From CAZZDK01 sp964652235 (GTDB lineage Bacteria; Pseudomonadota; Alphaproteobacteria; UBA9219): DNA of 64,000 nt. The stretch is taken from the NCBI GenBank assembly GCA_964652235.1, contig CAZZDK010000003.1:1-64000 (forward strand), in the 5' to 3' direction. This document shows, one piece after another, positions 41,038 through 49,266 of the stretch (its first letter is position 1; the number at the start of each line of letters is the position of its first letter). The notes below the pieces were generated by a model. That model was not told the origin of the DNA and did no database searches. It worked only from the letters and a program-made list of their open reading frames with translations. A program made the position numbers and the translations under genes.

Positions 41038-42138
41038 ATGTTCACGCGAATGTCGCGCCGCGCCTTTCTCAAGACCACAGCTTTGGCGACGGCAGGGCTT
41101 TTGCTCCCCCGGTTCGCCCGCGCCGAACCGGCCTATGATTTCGAGTCCCTGCCCCCGTTAAGGAAGCTCGCGGAAGCCAAAGGCCTTTTCTTCGGCGCCG
41201 CGATCGAACCGGAACTTTTCCGCCTGAACAAGGATTTCTCGGCCGCGATCAAAAAGGAATGCAATCTGATCGTTCCGGAAAACGCGCTGAAATGGCGCCA
41301 TGTCCATCCGGAGGAGAAAAAATGGACCTTTCGTCGCGGCGACGCTCTTTTGTCTCTGGCGCAGGAAGCCGGGATGAAAATGCGCGGCCATGCTTTGGTC
41401 TGGCCGGGCGCGCTTCCGGCCTGGGTCGTCGAGGGCGTGGGGCAGGGACGCGGCGCAGCGCTATTGGAAGAGCATATCGGCACCGTTCTGGAACATTATC
41501 GCGGAGAAATTTTTTCGTGGGACGTCGTAAACGAGGCGCTGGAGCCTCTGCACGGCTTGAAGGATGGGCATCGACGGTCGCCTTTGTTTGCGGCGATGGG
41601 GCCGGGCTATATCGACCTTTCCTTCCGCCTGGCGGCGCAGGCGGACCCTAAGGCGCAGCTTGTCTATAACGATTTTCTGATGGAAGCCGACCCGCCCAAG
41701 GCGCAGGCGGTTTTGAATCTCCTGCGCGGATTGAAGGACCGGGGCGTCCCCGTCCACGCGGTCGGCCTTCAGGCGCATCTCAGCACGCGCAAAAAGCTTG
41801 AATCGCTGGAATGGTTCTGCAAGGGCGTGAAGGATTTAGGGCTAGAGCTTTTGGTGACCGAGCTGGACGTATGGGAATCCGTTCCCGCCGACACGGACGA
41901 GGAAAGAGACCGTCTCGTCGCCGACAAAACAAGGGCGTTCCTCGACACGATCTTTTCCGTCATGAAACCGCGACAGATTCTGACCTGGGGGATCAGCGAC
42001 CGCAATTCCTGGCTTTCCAATCCCAAGGCGAACGGCAAGAACAAAGAAGGCCGCCTGGTCCGCGGCCTTCCGCTTGACGAGGACTTCCGGCGAAAGCCCA
42101 TGTGGCGGGCCATCTACGACGTTATGGCGCAGGCGTGA
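41038..42138 (+). CDS. Tat-exported family 10 glycoside hydrolase (endo-beta-1,4-xylanase-like)
   Basis: TIM-barrel retaining glycosidase. The N-terminus has a twin-arginine signal (SRRAFLKT, hydrophobic ATAGLLLP, then ARA cleavage), so the enzyme is exported folded. Catalytic acid/base Glu166 is in WDVVNEAL and nucleophile Glu275 in LLVTELDVWE; the GH10 block RGHALVWPGALPAWV is also present. At 366 residues it is a single GH10 domain without carbohydrate-binding module. Its TGA overlaps the GTG of the Wzy-like gene by 4 bases, so it is made together with the polymerase. I infer trimming or release of the locus's own polysaccharide rather than plant xylan use. Confidence 0.9.
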   Translation: MFTRMSRRAFLKTTALATAGLLLPRFARAEPAYDFESLPPLRKLAEAKGLFFGAAIEPELFRLNKDFSAAIKKECNLIVPENALKWRHVHPEEKKWTFRRGDALLSLAQEAGMKMRGHALVWPGALPAWVVEGVGQGRGAALLEEHIGTVLEHYRGEIFSWDVVNEALEPLHGLKDGHRRSPLFAAMGPGYIDLSFRLAAQADPKAQLVYNDFLMEADPPKAQAVLNLLRGLKDRGVPVHAVGLQAHLSTRKKLESLEWFCKGVKDLGLELLVTELDVWESVPADTDEERDRLVADKTRAFLDTIFSVMKPRQILTWGISDRNSWLSNPKANGKNKEGRLVRGLPLDEDFRRKPMWRAIYDVMAQA

Positions 42139-43454
42139 AAATGATTTTGTCGCCGCCCGCCCAGGATAAGAAGCCTCTCAAGCTTATGAGCTTCGAGTTT
42201 TTCATCGCCCTCCTCACGATTCTTCTCGTCAGCGCGAGTCTCGACGGCATTCTCTTCGCAGGCGGCAGCAAAGGGGGCGAGCTGAACCCCATTCGCCAGA
42301 TACTCCTGCTCCCTTTGCAGCTTTATTTCATCTCCTACTGCCTCCAGCGGTCGGGAATCCTATTCGCGGCCATCCGGCGGGGCTGGCTTTTTGTCTTTAT
42401 GATCCTTCTCGCCTTTCTTTCCATAACCTGGTCCATCGATCCCGCGGCGACGTTCCGCCGCAGCGCCGAGTTTCTTCTGGGAATGTCTTTCGCTTTTTAT
42501 CTTGCGGTCCGTTACACGCCTGAAGAGTTTTGTTTTTTAATGGCCCGATGTTTGCTTGTTATTTGCTTTATAACGATCTTCGCCGTCGTTTTCGACCGTA
42601 GTGTCGGCATACACGGTGACATAGCCCATTACCCGGCTTTCAGAGGCTATTTCCCGCATAAAAACTCGCTGGGACCGATCATGGTGGTCGGTGTCCTGTC
42701 GGGACGCGTTCTGATGGAATCGGAAAGGGGCCGAAGGTTGGGCTGGCTGGTTTTCGGCCTGTCTTTGGCGCTGGGCATCCTTTCTTTGTCCCGAACGGCG
42801 TGGCTGAACATCATCATGGTCCTGGTCGGGTTCAAATGCGTCACGTTCATGCGCAAACGCCCGGCGATCGGCGCCTTTCTTTTCGGAATCGCGACCGTCA
42901 TCACGCTCGGGCTCATGCTCGCCTTTGGGTTCACGACGGTTCTGTCCGGCGTCACGGGGCTTGTGGGGCGCAGCGCCGACCTGACGGATCGAACGGATTT
43001 CTGGCCCATTTTGATCGACCTTGTCCTCGAAAACCGCTTTTTGCTTGGCTTTGGGTACGACGCTTTCTGGACCGCGCCGGACGGCGCGCGAACCGTCAAC
43101 TGGAACATGGAGAACTTTATTCCCCCGCACGCCCATAACGGGTGGCTTGAATGCCTGACCTCGTTCGGCGTTACAGGGCTTGTCGTTCTGAACCTCGCGA
43201 TTCTGAGCAATTTTTTGCGCACCATGAAATACGCGCTGGCAGGAAACGACGGCTTTTCGCTTTTCGGGATCGTGTATCTGATCTTCTTTATGGCCCAGAA
43301 CATCACCGAACCGCTTATCATGTCGCACAGCCACATTCTTTTGGTTATTTTCGTCTATTGGTCGTCCGTCTCTCTTAACTCCGGGCCCAAACCTGACGAG
43401 AAGGCGGAAACGACCAAACCGAAATACAACGTCCATTCACCGCGAGCGCGTTAA
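42135..43454 (+). CDS. O-antigen ligase/polymerase-like membrane protein (Wzy/WaaL family)
   Basis: The 439-residue protein has about 11-12 predicted membrane segments and a long periplasmic loop in its second half containing NFIPPHAHNGWLECLTSFG, the H-x-x-W-like signature of the Wzy_C/WaaL family. Earlier segments such as FRGYFPHKNSLGPIMVVG and SLSRTAWLNIIM are typical too. In a locus with Wzx and glycosyltransferases it most likely polymerises repeat units in the periplasm. The GTG at 42135 overlaps the GH10 stop; an ATG at 42141 is nearly equivalent. Confidence 0.85.
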   Translation: MKMILSPPAQDKKPLKLMSFEFFIALLTILLVSASLDGILFAGGSKGGELNPIRQILLLPLQLYFISYCLQRSGILFAAIRRGWLFVFMILLAFLSITWSIDPAATFRRSAEFLLGMSFAFYLAVRYTPEEFCFLMARCLLVICFITIFAVVFDRSVGIHGDIAHYPAFRGYFPHKNSLGPIMVVGVLSGRVLMESERGRRLGWLVFGLSLALGILSLSRTAWLNIIMVLVGFKCVTFMRKRPAIGAFLFGIATVITLGLMLAFGFTTVLSGVTGLVGRSADLTDRTDFWPILIDLVLENRFLLGFGYDAFWTAPDGARTVNWNMENFIPPHAHNGWLECLTSFGVTGLVVLNLAILSNFLRTMKYALAGNDGFSLFGIVYLIFFMAQNITEPLIMSHSHILLVIFVYWSSVSLNSGPKPDEKAETTKPKYNVHSPRAR

Positions 43455-43456
43455 CC

Positions 43457-44620
43457 ATGCCTTCCTCTTCGCCTCCTTTGTTGCCGCGAACCGTCGGGAT
43501 CTTTGTCAGCAGTCTCGACGGCGGCGGCGTGACGTGGGCGATGTTCCGCCTGGCGCAGGGATTGAAAAGGGCCGGTCTTTCCGTTTCGTTTTTCGCGGCC
43601 AAGAACAAGGGCGCGTTGAAAGAAGCCGTCGCGCGCGAGTTTGAAATTGTCGATTTGCGGGCGCGAAGCTCCTTTCTCAGCTTTCCGGCCCTGACAAAGG
43701 CCCTGGCAACAAGAAAACCGGACATTTTTATCTCGAACATTCTGCAAGGCAATCTGGCGTCCGTTCTCGCCCGGTTTCTTGCCCGCCTGCTGGCCCATGC
43801 GCCGACGCGCCTGATCCTGATCGACCACGCCTTGATCTCGAACGAGCTTTCCCTTTGCCCCAGGCCGAAGGAACTCGTCGAACGGTTTCTCCTGCCGTTT
43901 TTTTACGCGCGCGCGGACAAGATCGTGGCGGTCTCGAACGCGGCCAGGCAAGATACGCTTCGCGTCGCGCGCCTGCGGCCTTCGAAGGTCGAGGTCATCC
44001 ATAATCCCGTTATTCCCTATGATTTCGATTCCCTGTGCGAAGCGGAAATCTCCCACCCGTGGTTGAAAGACAAGACAGAGCCGGTTGTCCTGGGCCTTGG
44101 CCGCTTGAATCCCGAGAAAGGGTTCGCCGATCTTATCAAAGCCTTCGCGCTTGTCAGGCGAAGCAAAAAGGCCCGTCTCGTCATCGTCGGCGAAGGGGCC
44201 CTGCGCGCGAGGCTTTCCGCGCTGGCGGATGAGCTGGGGCTGGGGGATTGCGTTTCGCTTGTCGGTTATCAAACGCCCGTTTTTCCATGGATTAAAAAAG
44301 CGGACCTTCTGGTCCAACCTTCTCTGTCGGAGGCGTTCGGCAATACGATCGTCGAAGCGCTGGCGTGCGGCACGCCCGTCGTCAGCACGCGAAGCGGCGG
44401 CCCCTGCGAGATATTGGAAGAAGGCCGCTACGGACGGCTTGTCCCGGCGGGCCAGCCGTCGGCCCTGGCGGCGGCGATGATCGAGGCTCTCGACGAGAAA
44501 GAAGACGCCTCCTTGCTGCGAGCGCGCGGCTTGTCGTTCTCCATCGACGGCGCGACGAAGAACTACCTGAACCTTTTCCGCCGTCTGCTGGAAGAGAAAC
44601 GGGAAACGAGGCGCGAATGA
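43457..44620 (+). CDS. Glycosyltransferase family 4 (first of two tandem paralogues)
   Basis: GT-B retaining enzyme of 387 residues. Motifs are FVSSLDGGGVTWAMFRLAQGL at the acceptor side (shortened here), VSNAARQDTLRVARL, VIHNPVIPYDF, GLGRLNPEKGFADLIKAF, and the donor E-x7-E block PSLSEAFGNTIVEALACG followed by GGPCEILEEGRYG. The following gene is a clear paralogue with the same motif order, so the pair arose by duplication and may add successive sugars. Its TGA overlaps the next ATG by 4 bases. The exact donor is unknown. Confidence 0.9.
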   Translation: MPSSSPPLLPRTVGIFVSSLDGGGVTWAMFRLAQGLKRAGLSVSFFAAKNKGALKEAVAREFEIVDLRARSSFLSFPALTKALATRKPDIFISNILQGNLASVLARFLARLLAHAPTRLILIDHALISNELSLCPRPKELVERFLLPFFYARADKIVAVSNAARQDTLRVARLRPSKVEVIHNPVIPYDFDSLCEAEISHPWLKDKTEPVVLGLGRLNPEKGFADLIKAFALVRRSKKARLVIVGEGALRARLSALADELGLGDCVSLVGYQTPVFPWIKKADLLVQPSLSEAFGNTIVEALACGTPVVSTRSGGPCEILEEGRYGRLVPAGQPSALAAAMIEALDEKEDASLLRARGLSFSIDGATKNYLNLFRRLLEEKRETRRE

Positions 44621-45756
44621 TCAAGGATTCGAAACGAACCGTCGCCGTCTTCATGGCGAACTTCACGGGCGGCGGCGTGCAATGGTGTATGCTGCGTCTG
44701 GCGCGCGAGCTCAAGCGGCGCGGCTATGCGATAATTTTCGTCGTAATGCGAACAAAGGGCGATCTTTTCGAGCCGATCCGGCAAGAGTTCGAAGTCGTCA
44801 ATCTCTCGGCGGATCGCGGATTCGGCGGCGCCTGGAAAAGCGTCTTGCCGCTTTACCGCTTTCTTAAAGCGCGCAAGCCGGACGCCCTGATCGCCAACAT
44901 GAAGCGCGAGAACATGATCGCTTTGCTGGCCTGCAAGATACGCGCTTTACCGACGCGCCTTTTTCTTGTCGAGCACACTCTGTCTTCCTTCGATCGCCAT
45001 CCGATCCGGCGCTGCCTGAAAATCGCGCTGGAAAAAGCGGTTTTGCCTCTGCTTTATCCCTTGGCGGATGAAGTCGTGGCCGTCTGCCGTTCGGTCGCGG
45101 AAGATTTGGAAAGGAAACTGGGACAAAAGGGCCGCCCGGTTAAAATCGTCTATAATCCGGTTATTCCGGAAGACCTTGATCGGCTGGTCGCGGCGCGCGC
45201 GGAACATCCGTGGCTGAACGACCCGACGAAGGACGTCGTGCTCGCCATAGGGCGTCTGCGCCACGAAAAGGGCTTTTCTCTCCTGATCGACGCCTTCGGC
45301 GACGTGCGCGCGCGCAGGCCATCGGCCCGCCTGATCATCATCGGCGACGGCCCCGAAAGGCAGACCCTAACCGAAAAGATCGAGCGTCTTGGCCTTAAAG
45401 ATTGCGTCGATCTGCCCGGATTCAAAGACAACGTGTTCGCGTGGCTCGCGGCTTCAAGGCTGTTCGTCCTCCCGTCGATATGGGACGAACCTTTCGGCCT
45501 TGTGCTCGTCGAAGCGCTGGCGAGCGGCGCGCCGGTCGTCAGCACGGACGGCGGCGGCCCGCGAGAGATTCTTGACGAAGGCAAGTACGGCGTGCTTATT
45601 CCTCGAAACGACCGAAAGGCCCTGGCGGAAGCCATGCTGAAATCCCTTGAAACCACGCATGATACTGAAAGCCTCAAGCGACGGGGCGCTTTTTTCTCCG
45701 TCGAAAAATCCGCCGACGGCTACATGGCGTTATTGGAGAAGACTTCAGATGACTAA
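44617..45756 (+). CDS. Glycosyltransferase family 4 (second tandem paralogue)
   Basis: A 379-residue GT-B enzyme closely similar in layout to the preceding gene: MANFTGGGVQWCMLRLARE, VVAVCRSVAEDLERKLG, IVYNPVIPEDLDRLVAA, AIGRLRHEKGFSLLIDAFG, and the donor motif PSIWDEPFGLVLVEALASG with GGPREILDEGKYG. The ATG at 44617 overlaps the upstream stop (ATGA); a longer upstream frame overlapping the paralogue is rejected. Its end overlaps the start of the PssD-like gene by 8 bases. It probably acts in the same repeat-unit assembly. Confidence 0.9.
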   Translation: MIKDSKRTVAVFMANFTGGGVQWCMLRLARELKRRGYAIIFVVMRTKGDLFEPIRQEFEVVNLSADRGFGGAWKSVLPLYRFLKARKPDALIANMKRENMIALLACKIRALPTRLFLVEHTLSSFDRHPIRRCLKIALEKAVLPLLYPLADEVVAVCRSVAEDLERKLGQKGRPVKIVYNPVIPEDLDRLVAARAEHPWLNDPTKDVVLAIGRLRHEKGFSLLIDAFGDVRARRPSARLIIIGDGPERQTLTEKIERLGLKDCVDLPGFKDNVFAWLAASRLFVLPSIWDEPFGLVLVEALASGAPVVSTDGGGPREILDEGKYGVLIPRNDRKALAEAMLKSLETTHDTESLKRRGAFFSVEKSADGYMALLEKTSDD

Positions 45757-46210
45757 ACCCGATCGAAAGAAAATCCTTGCGGTTTCCTCGTCCGGCGGCC
45801 ATTGGACGCAGTTGCTGCGCCTGCGCCCCGCTTTTGAAGGAAACGAAGTCGTTTACGCGACGACGCAGGACGGCTCGCAAAAGCTGGTTCCTGAAAACCG
45901 CTTTTACCTGTTGCCGGACGCGAACCGGAACGCGCCCTTCAGGTTGATCCGGCTGATGGCTAAGGTTTTGTGGATTGTGGTTCGCGAACGGCCCGATGTC
46001 GTCCTCTCGACCGGCGCGGCGCCGGGGTTCTTCGCCCTTGTCGCGGGTCGCTTGATGGGCGCGCGAACCCTGTGGCTGGAGAGCGTCGCGAACGCCCAGG
46101 TTCCCTCTCTTTCCACAAAGCTGGTGCGTCGCTTTGCCCATTTGTCCTTGACTCAATGGCCCCATATGGCGTCGCCGAACGGGCCTTTTTATAAAGGGAG
46201 CGTGTTTTGA
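45749..46210 (+). CDS. PssD/Alg14-like glycosyltransferase membrane subunit
   Basis: The 153 residues match the Alg14/PssD family: N-terminal KKILAVSSSGGHWTQLLRL, then VVYATTQDGSQKLVP, DVVLSTGAAPGFFALVAGRL and LWLESVANAQVPSLS. In rhizobial PssDE and eukaryotic Alg13/14 the enzyme is split: this subunit anchors to the membrane and binds acceptor, and the partner binds the nucleotide sugar. The partner follows immediately through a TTGA start/stop overlap. Rhizobial PssDE add glucuronate, and ugd in this locus can supply UDP-glucuronate; that donor is an inference. Confidence 0.88.
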   Translation: MTKPDRKKILAVSSSGGHWTQLLRLRPAFEGNEVVYATTQDGSQKLVPENRFYLLPDANRNAPFRLIRLMAKVLWIVVRERPDVVLSTGAAPGFFALVAGRLMGARTLWLESVANAQVPSLSTKLVRRFAHLSLTQWPHMASPNGPFYKGSVF

Positions 46211-46683
46211 TCTTCGTCACCGTCGGATCGCAATTGCCGTTTGACCGCCTGGTTCGCGCCATGGATTCGTGGAGCGCCGCCCATCCGGACGAGGAAATTT
46301 TCGCGCAAATCGGCGCGGGAGGCTACCTGCCGGAGAATTTTCCCTGCGAACGCGCGTTGAAGCCAGATGCTTTTCGGGAAAAGTGCGCGCAGGCCTCGCT
46401 CATCGTCTCGCACGCGGGCATCGGCAACGTTTTAATGTCGCTTGAACTGCAAAAGCCTTTAGTCCTTTTGCCGCGCCGGGCCTCGCTTGGAGAACATCGC
46501 AACGACCACCAGATGGCGACGGCCCATTGGCTGAAGGAGAAAAGGGGCATCTTTATCGCGTTTGACGAACAGGAACTCGGTGCCGTCATCGACGCGGCAA
46601 GGAAAGCGTCCGTCGCGGGCGATTTTTCTCCCTACGCCTCGCCGGAACTTCTCGAGGCGGTCAAATCTTTTATTCGGGGCTAG
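46207..46683 (+). CDS. PssE/Alg13-like glycosyltransferase catalytic subunit
   Basis: A 158-residue GT28 C-terminal-type domain: MIFVTVGSQLPFDRLVRAMD, IFAQIGAGGYLPENF, then the nucleotide-sugar block SLIVSHAGIGNVLMSLEL and LVLLPRRASLGEHRNDHQ. This is the Alg13/PssE half that completes the PssD/Alg14-like gene before it. The start is a TTG (46207-46209), whose TTGA overlaps the upstream TGA; the protein from that codon has the standard family N-terminus. The rare start and coupling should keep the two subunits in proportion. Confidence 0.88.
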   Translation: MIFVTVGSQLPFDRLVRAMDSWSAAHPDEEIFAQIGAGGYLPENFPCERALKPDAFREKCAQASLIVSHAGIGNVLMSLELQKPLVLLPRRASLGEHRNDHQMATAHWLKEKRGIFIAFDEQELGAVIDAARKASVAGDFSPYASPELLEAVKSFIRG

Positions 46684-46686
46684 CGC

Positions 46687-48165
46687 GTGACACAGGAAAC
46701 GGACCTCCCCCCGGAAGAACAGGACATCAGGTCGCTCCACGGCAAAATGGCCAAAGGATCCGCCTGGACGCTTTTTGAAAAAATCGGTTCGCACGCCATT
46801 TCCTTCGTCGTTTTCGCCGTCATCGCGCGATTGGTGGGGCCGGAAGAATATGGCCTCGTCTCCCTCTGCTACGTTTATTCTTCCTTCGCTTCCGCGCTGT
46901 TGCTGAGCATTTCGGACGGCGTCGTTTCTCTTCATGTAAAGGATACACGGCGCCTTTCGACCCTTTTTTGGGGCACCTTGGCGTGCGGCCTCGCGATAAG
47001 CGCGGCCTGCTTCGCGCTGGCGGGGCCTTTCGCCGCCCTGATGGGCGAGGCGCGGTTGGTCCCGCTTTTGCGCTGGTTTTCCCTGCTGCCCCTTCTTATT
47101 GCGCTATCGACCGTCCCCTCCTCGTTGATTATCGCAGCGATGAACTTCAAGGTTTTCGCCCTTCGCACGTTCGTCTCCACGACTGTCGCGGGAACCGTCG
47201 GCATCGTCCTGGCCTTTATGAATTTCGGGGCCTATGCCATCGTCGCCCAGCAAGTGGTTCTGTTCGTCGTGACAAATATCGTCATCTGGCGGTGCGGCGC
47301 GTGGCGTCCGCGTCTTCAATTCAGTTTGGAAGACCTGTTCCGCCTTATGAAGCCAGGAATCAATATGTCCGGCCATTCTCTTATGACCTTTGTGGATCAA
47401 CAGGCGCCGCGCCTTCTCATCGGCTATTTTCTTGGGCCTCTGGCGGTCGGGCATTTCGCCTTCATCACGCGCATTCGTATGTCTCTGCACGAAATTATCG
47501 TCTATCCCCTGTCGGACGTCTCCTATCCCGCTTTTTCCCTGCTCAAAGACAAGCTTGAGGAAAAGAAAAAGCTCCTTTCGCGAATGGTCGGCTTAAGCGG
47601 CTTTCTCGCCTTTTTCGCCATCGGCGTCATTGTCGCGACGGCGCCTCTGTTCGTTCCTCTGTTTTTCGGCGAAAAATGGGCGCCCGCCGTGCCCGCCTTC
47701 CAAATCTTTCTGGGAACCGCCGCCGTAACGCCCTTATTGACGCTCTTTAGGAATCTTTTGCGCGCGAGCAACAAAATGGGCGCTTATCTTAAAACGCAAA
47801 CCGCGTTTTCTCTTCTCTCGATCGCGGCGGTCTTTGTCCTCGCGCCTCATGGCCTTGTCGCGACGTCGGTCGGCCTTTTGGGCCTCGCCTTCGCGTCCGT
47901 GCCGTTTTTCACGCGCGTGCTTTTCAAGCGAACGCGCCTGTCGGCTTGGGGGGATGTTTTTCGTCTCGCGGCGCCTTTGGCGGCCGCCTTTTTGCTGATT
48001 GTCGGTCTTTACGTTTTTGATCGCAGTCCTTATGCGCCGGAAAACAAATGGCTCCATCTGGCCGTCAATCTGGCGCTCGGCGCGGCCGTCTATCTGGCTG
48101 CCTGCTTCGCGCTCCAATTCCGGCAAATGCTGTCGTATTGGGCGTACCTCAAGAAGCTTTTTTAG
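46687..48165 (+). CDS. Wzx-type polysaccharide flippase (MOP/MATE superfamily)
   Basis: The 492 residues give about 12-14 membrane segments. The N-terminal GSAWTLFEKIGSHAISFVVF and ARLVGPEEYGLVSLCYVYSS, plus the central IGYFLGPLAVGHFAFITRI, are typical of Wzx/PST repeat-unit exporters. It should flip undecaprenyl-linked repeat units to the periplasm, where the Wzy-like protein acts. The start is GTG at 46687, 3 bases after the PssE-like stop. It is the last plus-strand gene of the locus and converges with the acyltransferase, overlapping it by 17 bases. Confidence 0.9.
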   Translation: MTQETDLPPEEQDIRSLHGKMAKGSAWTLFEKIGSHAISFVVFAVIARLVGPEEYGLVSLCYVYSSFASALLLSISDGVVSLHVKDTRRLSTLFWGTLACGLAISAACFALAGPFAALMGEARLVPLLRWFSLLPLLIALSTVPSSLIIAAMNFKVFALRTFVSTTVAGTVGIVLAFMNFGAYAIVAQQVVLFVVTNIVIWRCGAWRPRLQFSLEDLFRLMKPGINMSGHSLMTFVDQQAPRLLIGYFLGPLAVGHFAFITRIRMSLHEIIVYPLSDVSYPAFSLLKDKLEEKKKLLSRMVGLSGFLAFFAIGVIVATAPLFVPLFFGEKWAPAVPAFQIFLGTAAVTPLLTLFRNLLRASNKMGAYLKTQTAFSLLSIAAVFVLAPHGLVATSVGLLGLAFASVPFFTRVLFKRTRLSAWGDVFRLAAPLAAAFLLIVGLYVFDRSPYAPENKWLHLAVNLALGAAVYLAACFALQFRQMLSYWAYLKKLF

Positions 48166-49258
48166 TTTTTTTCCCGAAAGACAGGGCCTTCATCAAGGGC
48201 CTTTCGATCAAAAGATAACAGGCGCACCCGCCTGCGGTCGCAAAAAGGCTTAGAAGAAAGAAGGCCGGTTTGGGGCCTACGGCGTCGATCACCTTATATT
48301 TGTTCAAAAGGGGAACGCCGACCGAAAGAAAGGCGGAATGGAAAAGGTAGAGGGAATACGAAGCGTCCCCCAGAAAAGTGAGCGTGGCGGACGCCTTGAA
48401 AACACCGCGCCGTTCGGCCATGACAAGCCCCAGGACCAGACAACCGAAAGCAACGGCAAGAAGAGGCAGGAGATCGTTTTGCAAAACGTGGATCGACGCG
48501 CCGCTCGCGTCCGTCACGCGCCGAAAAATGAAATAGCCGAGCAAGGAAGCCCCCGCGCCCATAAACCACGGCCAGTAGCGGGGCGAAAGCCTGCGATAAG
48601 CCAGATAGGCCAGCATCCCGAATAGAAAATGGAGATTCCAGGCCGAGAAAAACGTCGTGTGCGCGGTAAAAAGCGGCGAAGCCTGCGAGACGGCCCCCGT
48701 ATAGCGCAAAAGGATAATCGAACAGAACCACGCGGCGAAGGCGGCAAGGCCCGCTTTTTTATTCAGAATGACGAGCAGAAAGAACAGATAGAATTGCATT
48801 TCATAAAACAGCGTCCAGGCGACCTTCACGGGCAAAGGATCCTCGCTAAGAGGCTTGACGACGTAAAAAAGGACGGCGGGGCTGATAAACTGATCCCATT
48901 CCCACGAAAAGGACGGATTTTTCATGACGCCGAAAAAGGCGGCGACGACATAGGCGGTCAGGCAAACCCAGTACAAGGGGTAAATGCGCACGATCCGACG
49001 GCGCAGATAGGTCAATCCGTCGCGCGGCCGGCCGAGATTCTTAATGTGTGCCATTAAAATGATGAAGCCGCTAAGGATAAAAAAGAAGTTGACGCCTAAA
49101 ACGCCCAGCTCGGTGACGGGGCCGAACGTTTCATAGCCCGCGCGAGCGGGATCGCGCAGGAAAAGCGCCGTGTGGTAAAACACGACGGCCAAAGCCGCAA
49201 GACCGCGGCAGGCCTGAAGCGATAAAAGCTTAGTCGGGAAAGAAGACGACGCGCTCAT
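48149..49258 (-). CDS. Acyltransferase family 3 membrane protein
   Basis: The 369 residues have about ten membrane helices. Family motifs are LLSLQACRGLAALAVVFYHTALF with the catalytic-type histidine near residue 29 (motif RGxAxxxVxxxH), then LGVNFFFILSGFIILM and RRRIVRIYPLYWV. Such proteins acetylate or otherwise acylate surface sugars. It lies 8 bases after the exosortase gene on the same strand, so both are probably co-transcribed, and it faces the Wzx-Wzy operon. Target unknown; O-acylation of the exopolysaccharide is the natural guess. Confidence 0.88.
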   Translation of the reverse strand: MSASSSFPTKLLSLQACRGLAALAVVFYHTALFLRDPARAGYETFGPVTELGVLGVNFFFILSGFIILMAHIKNLGRPRDGLTYLRRRIVRIYPLYWVCLTAYVVAAFFGVMKNPSFSWEWDQFISPAVLFYVVKPLSEDPLPVKVAWTLFYEMQFYLFFLLVILNKKAGLAAFAAWFCSIILLRYTGAVSQASPLFTAHTTFFSAWNLHFLFGMLAYLAYRRLSPRYWPWFMGAGASLLGYFIFRRVTDASGASIHVLQNDLLPLLAVAFGCLVLGLVMAERRGVFKASATLTFLGDASYSLYLFHSAFLSVGVPLLNKYKVIDAVGPKPAFFLLSLFATAGGCACYLLIERPLMKALSFGKKTKKAS

Positions 49259-49266
49259 TTCATTCT

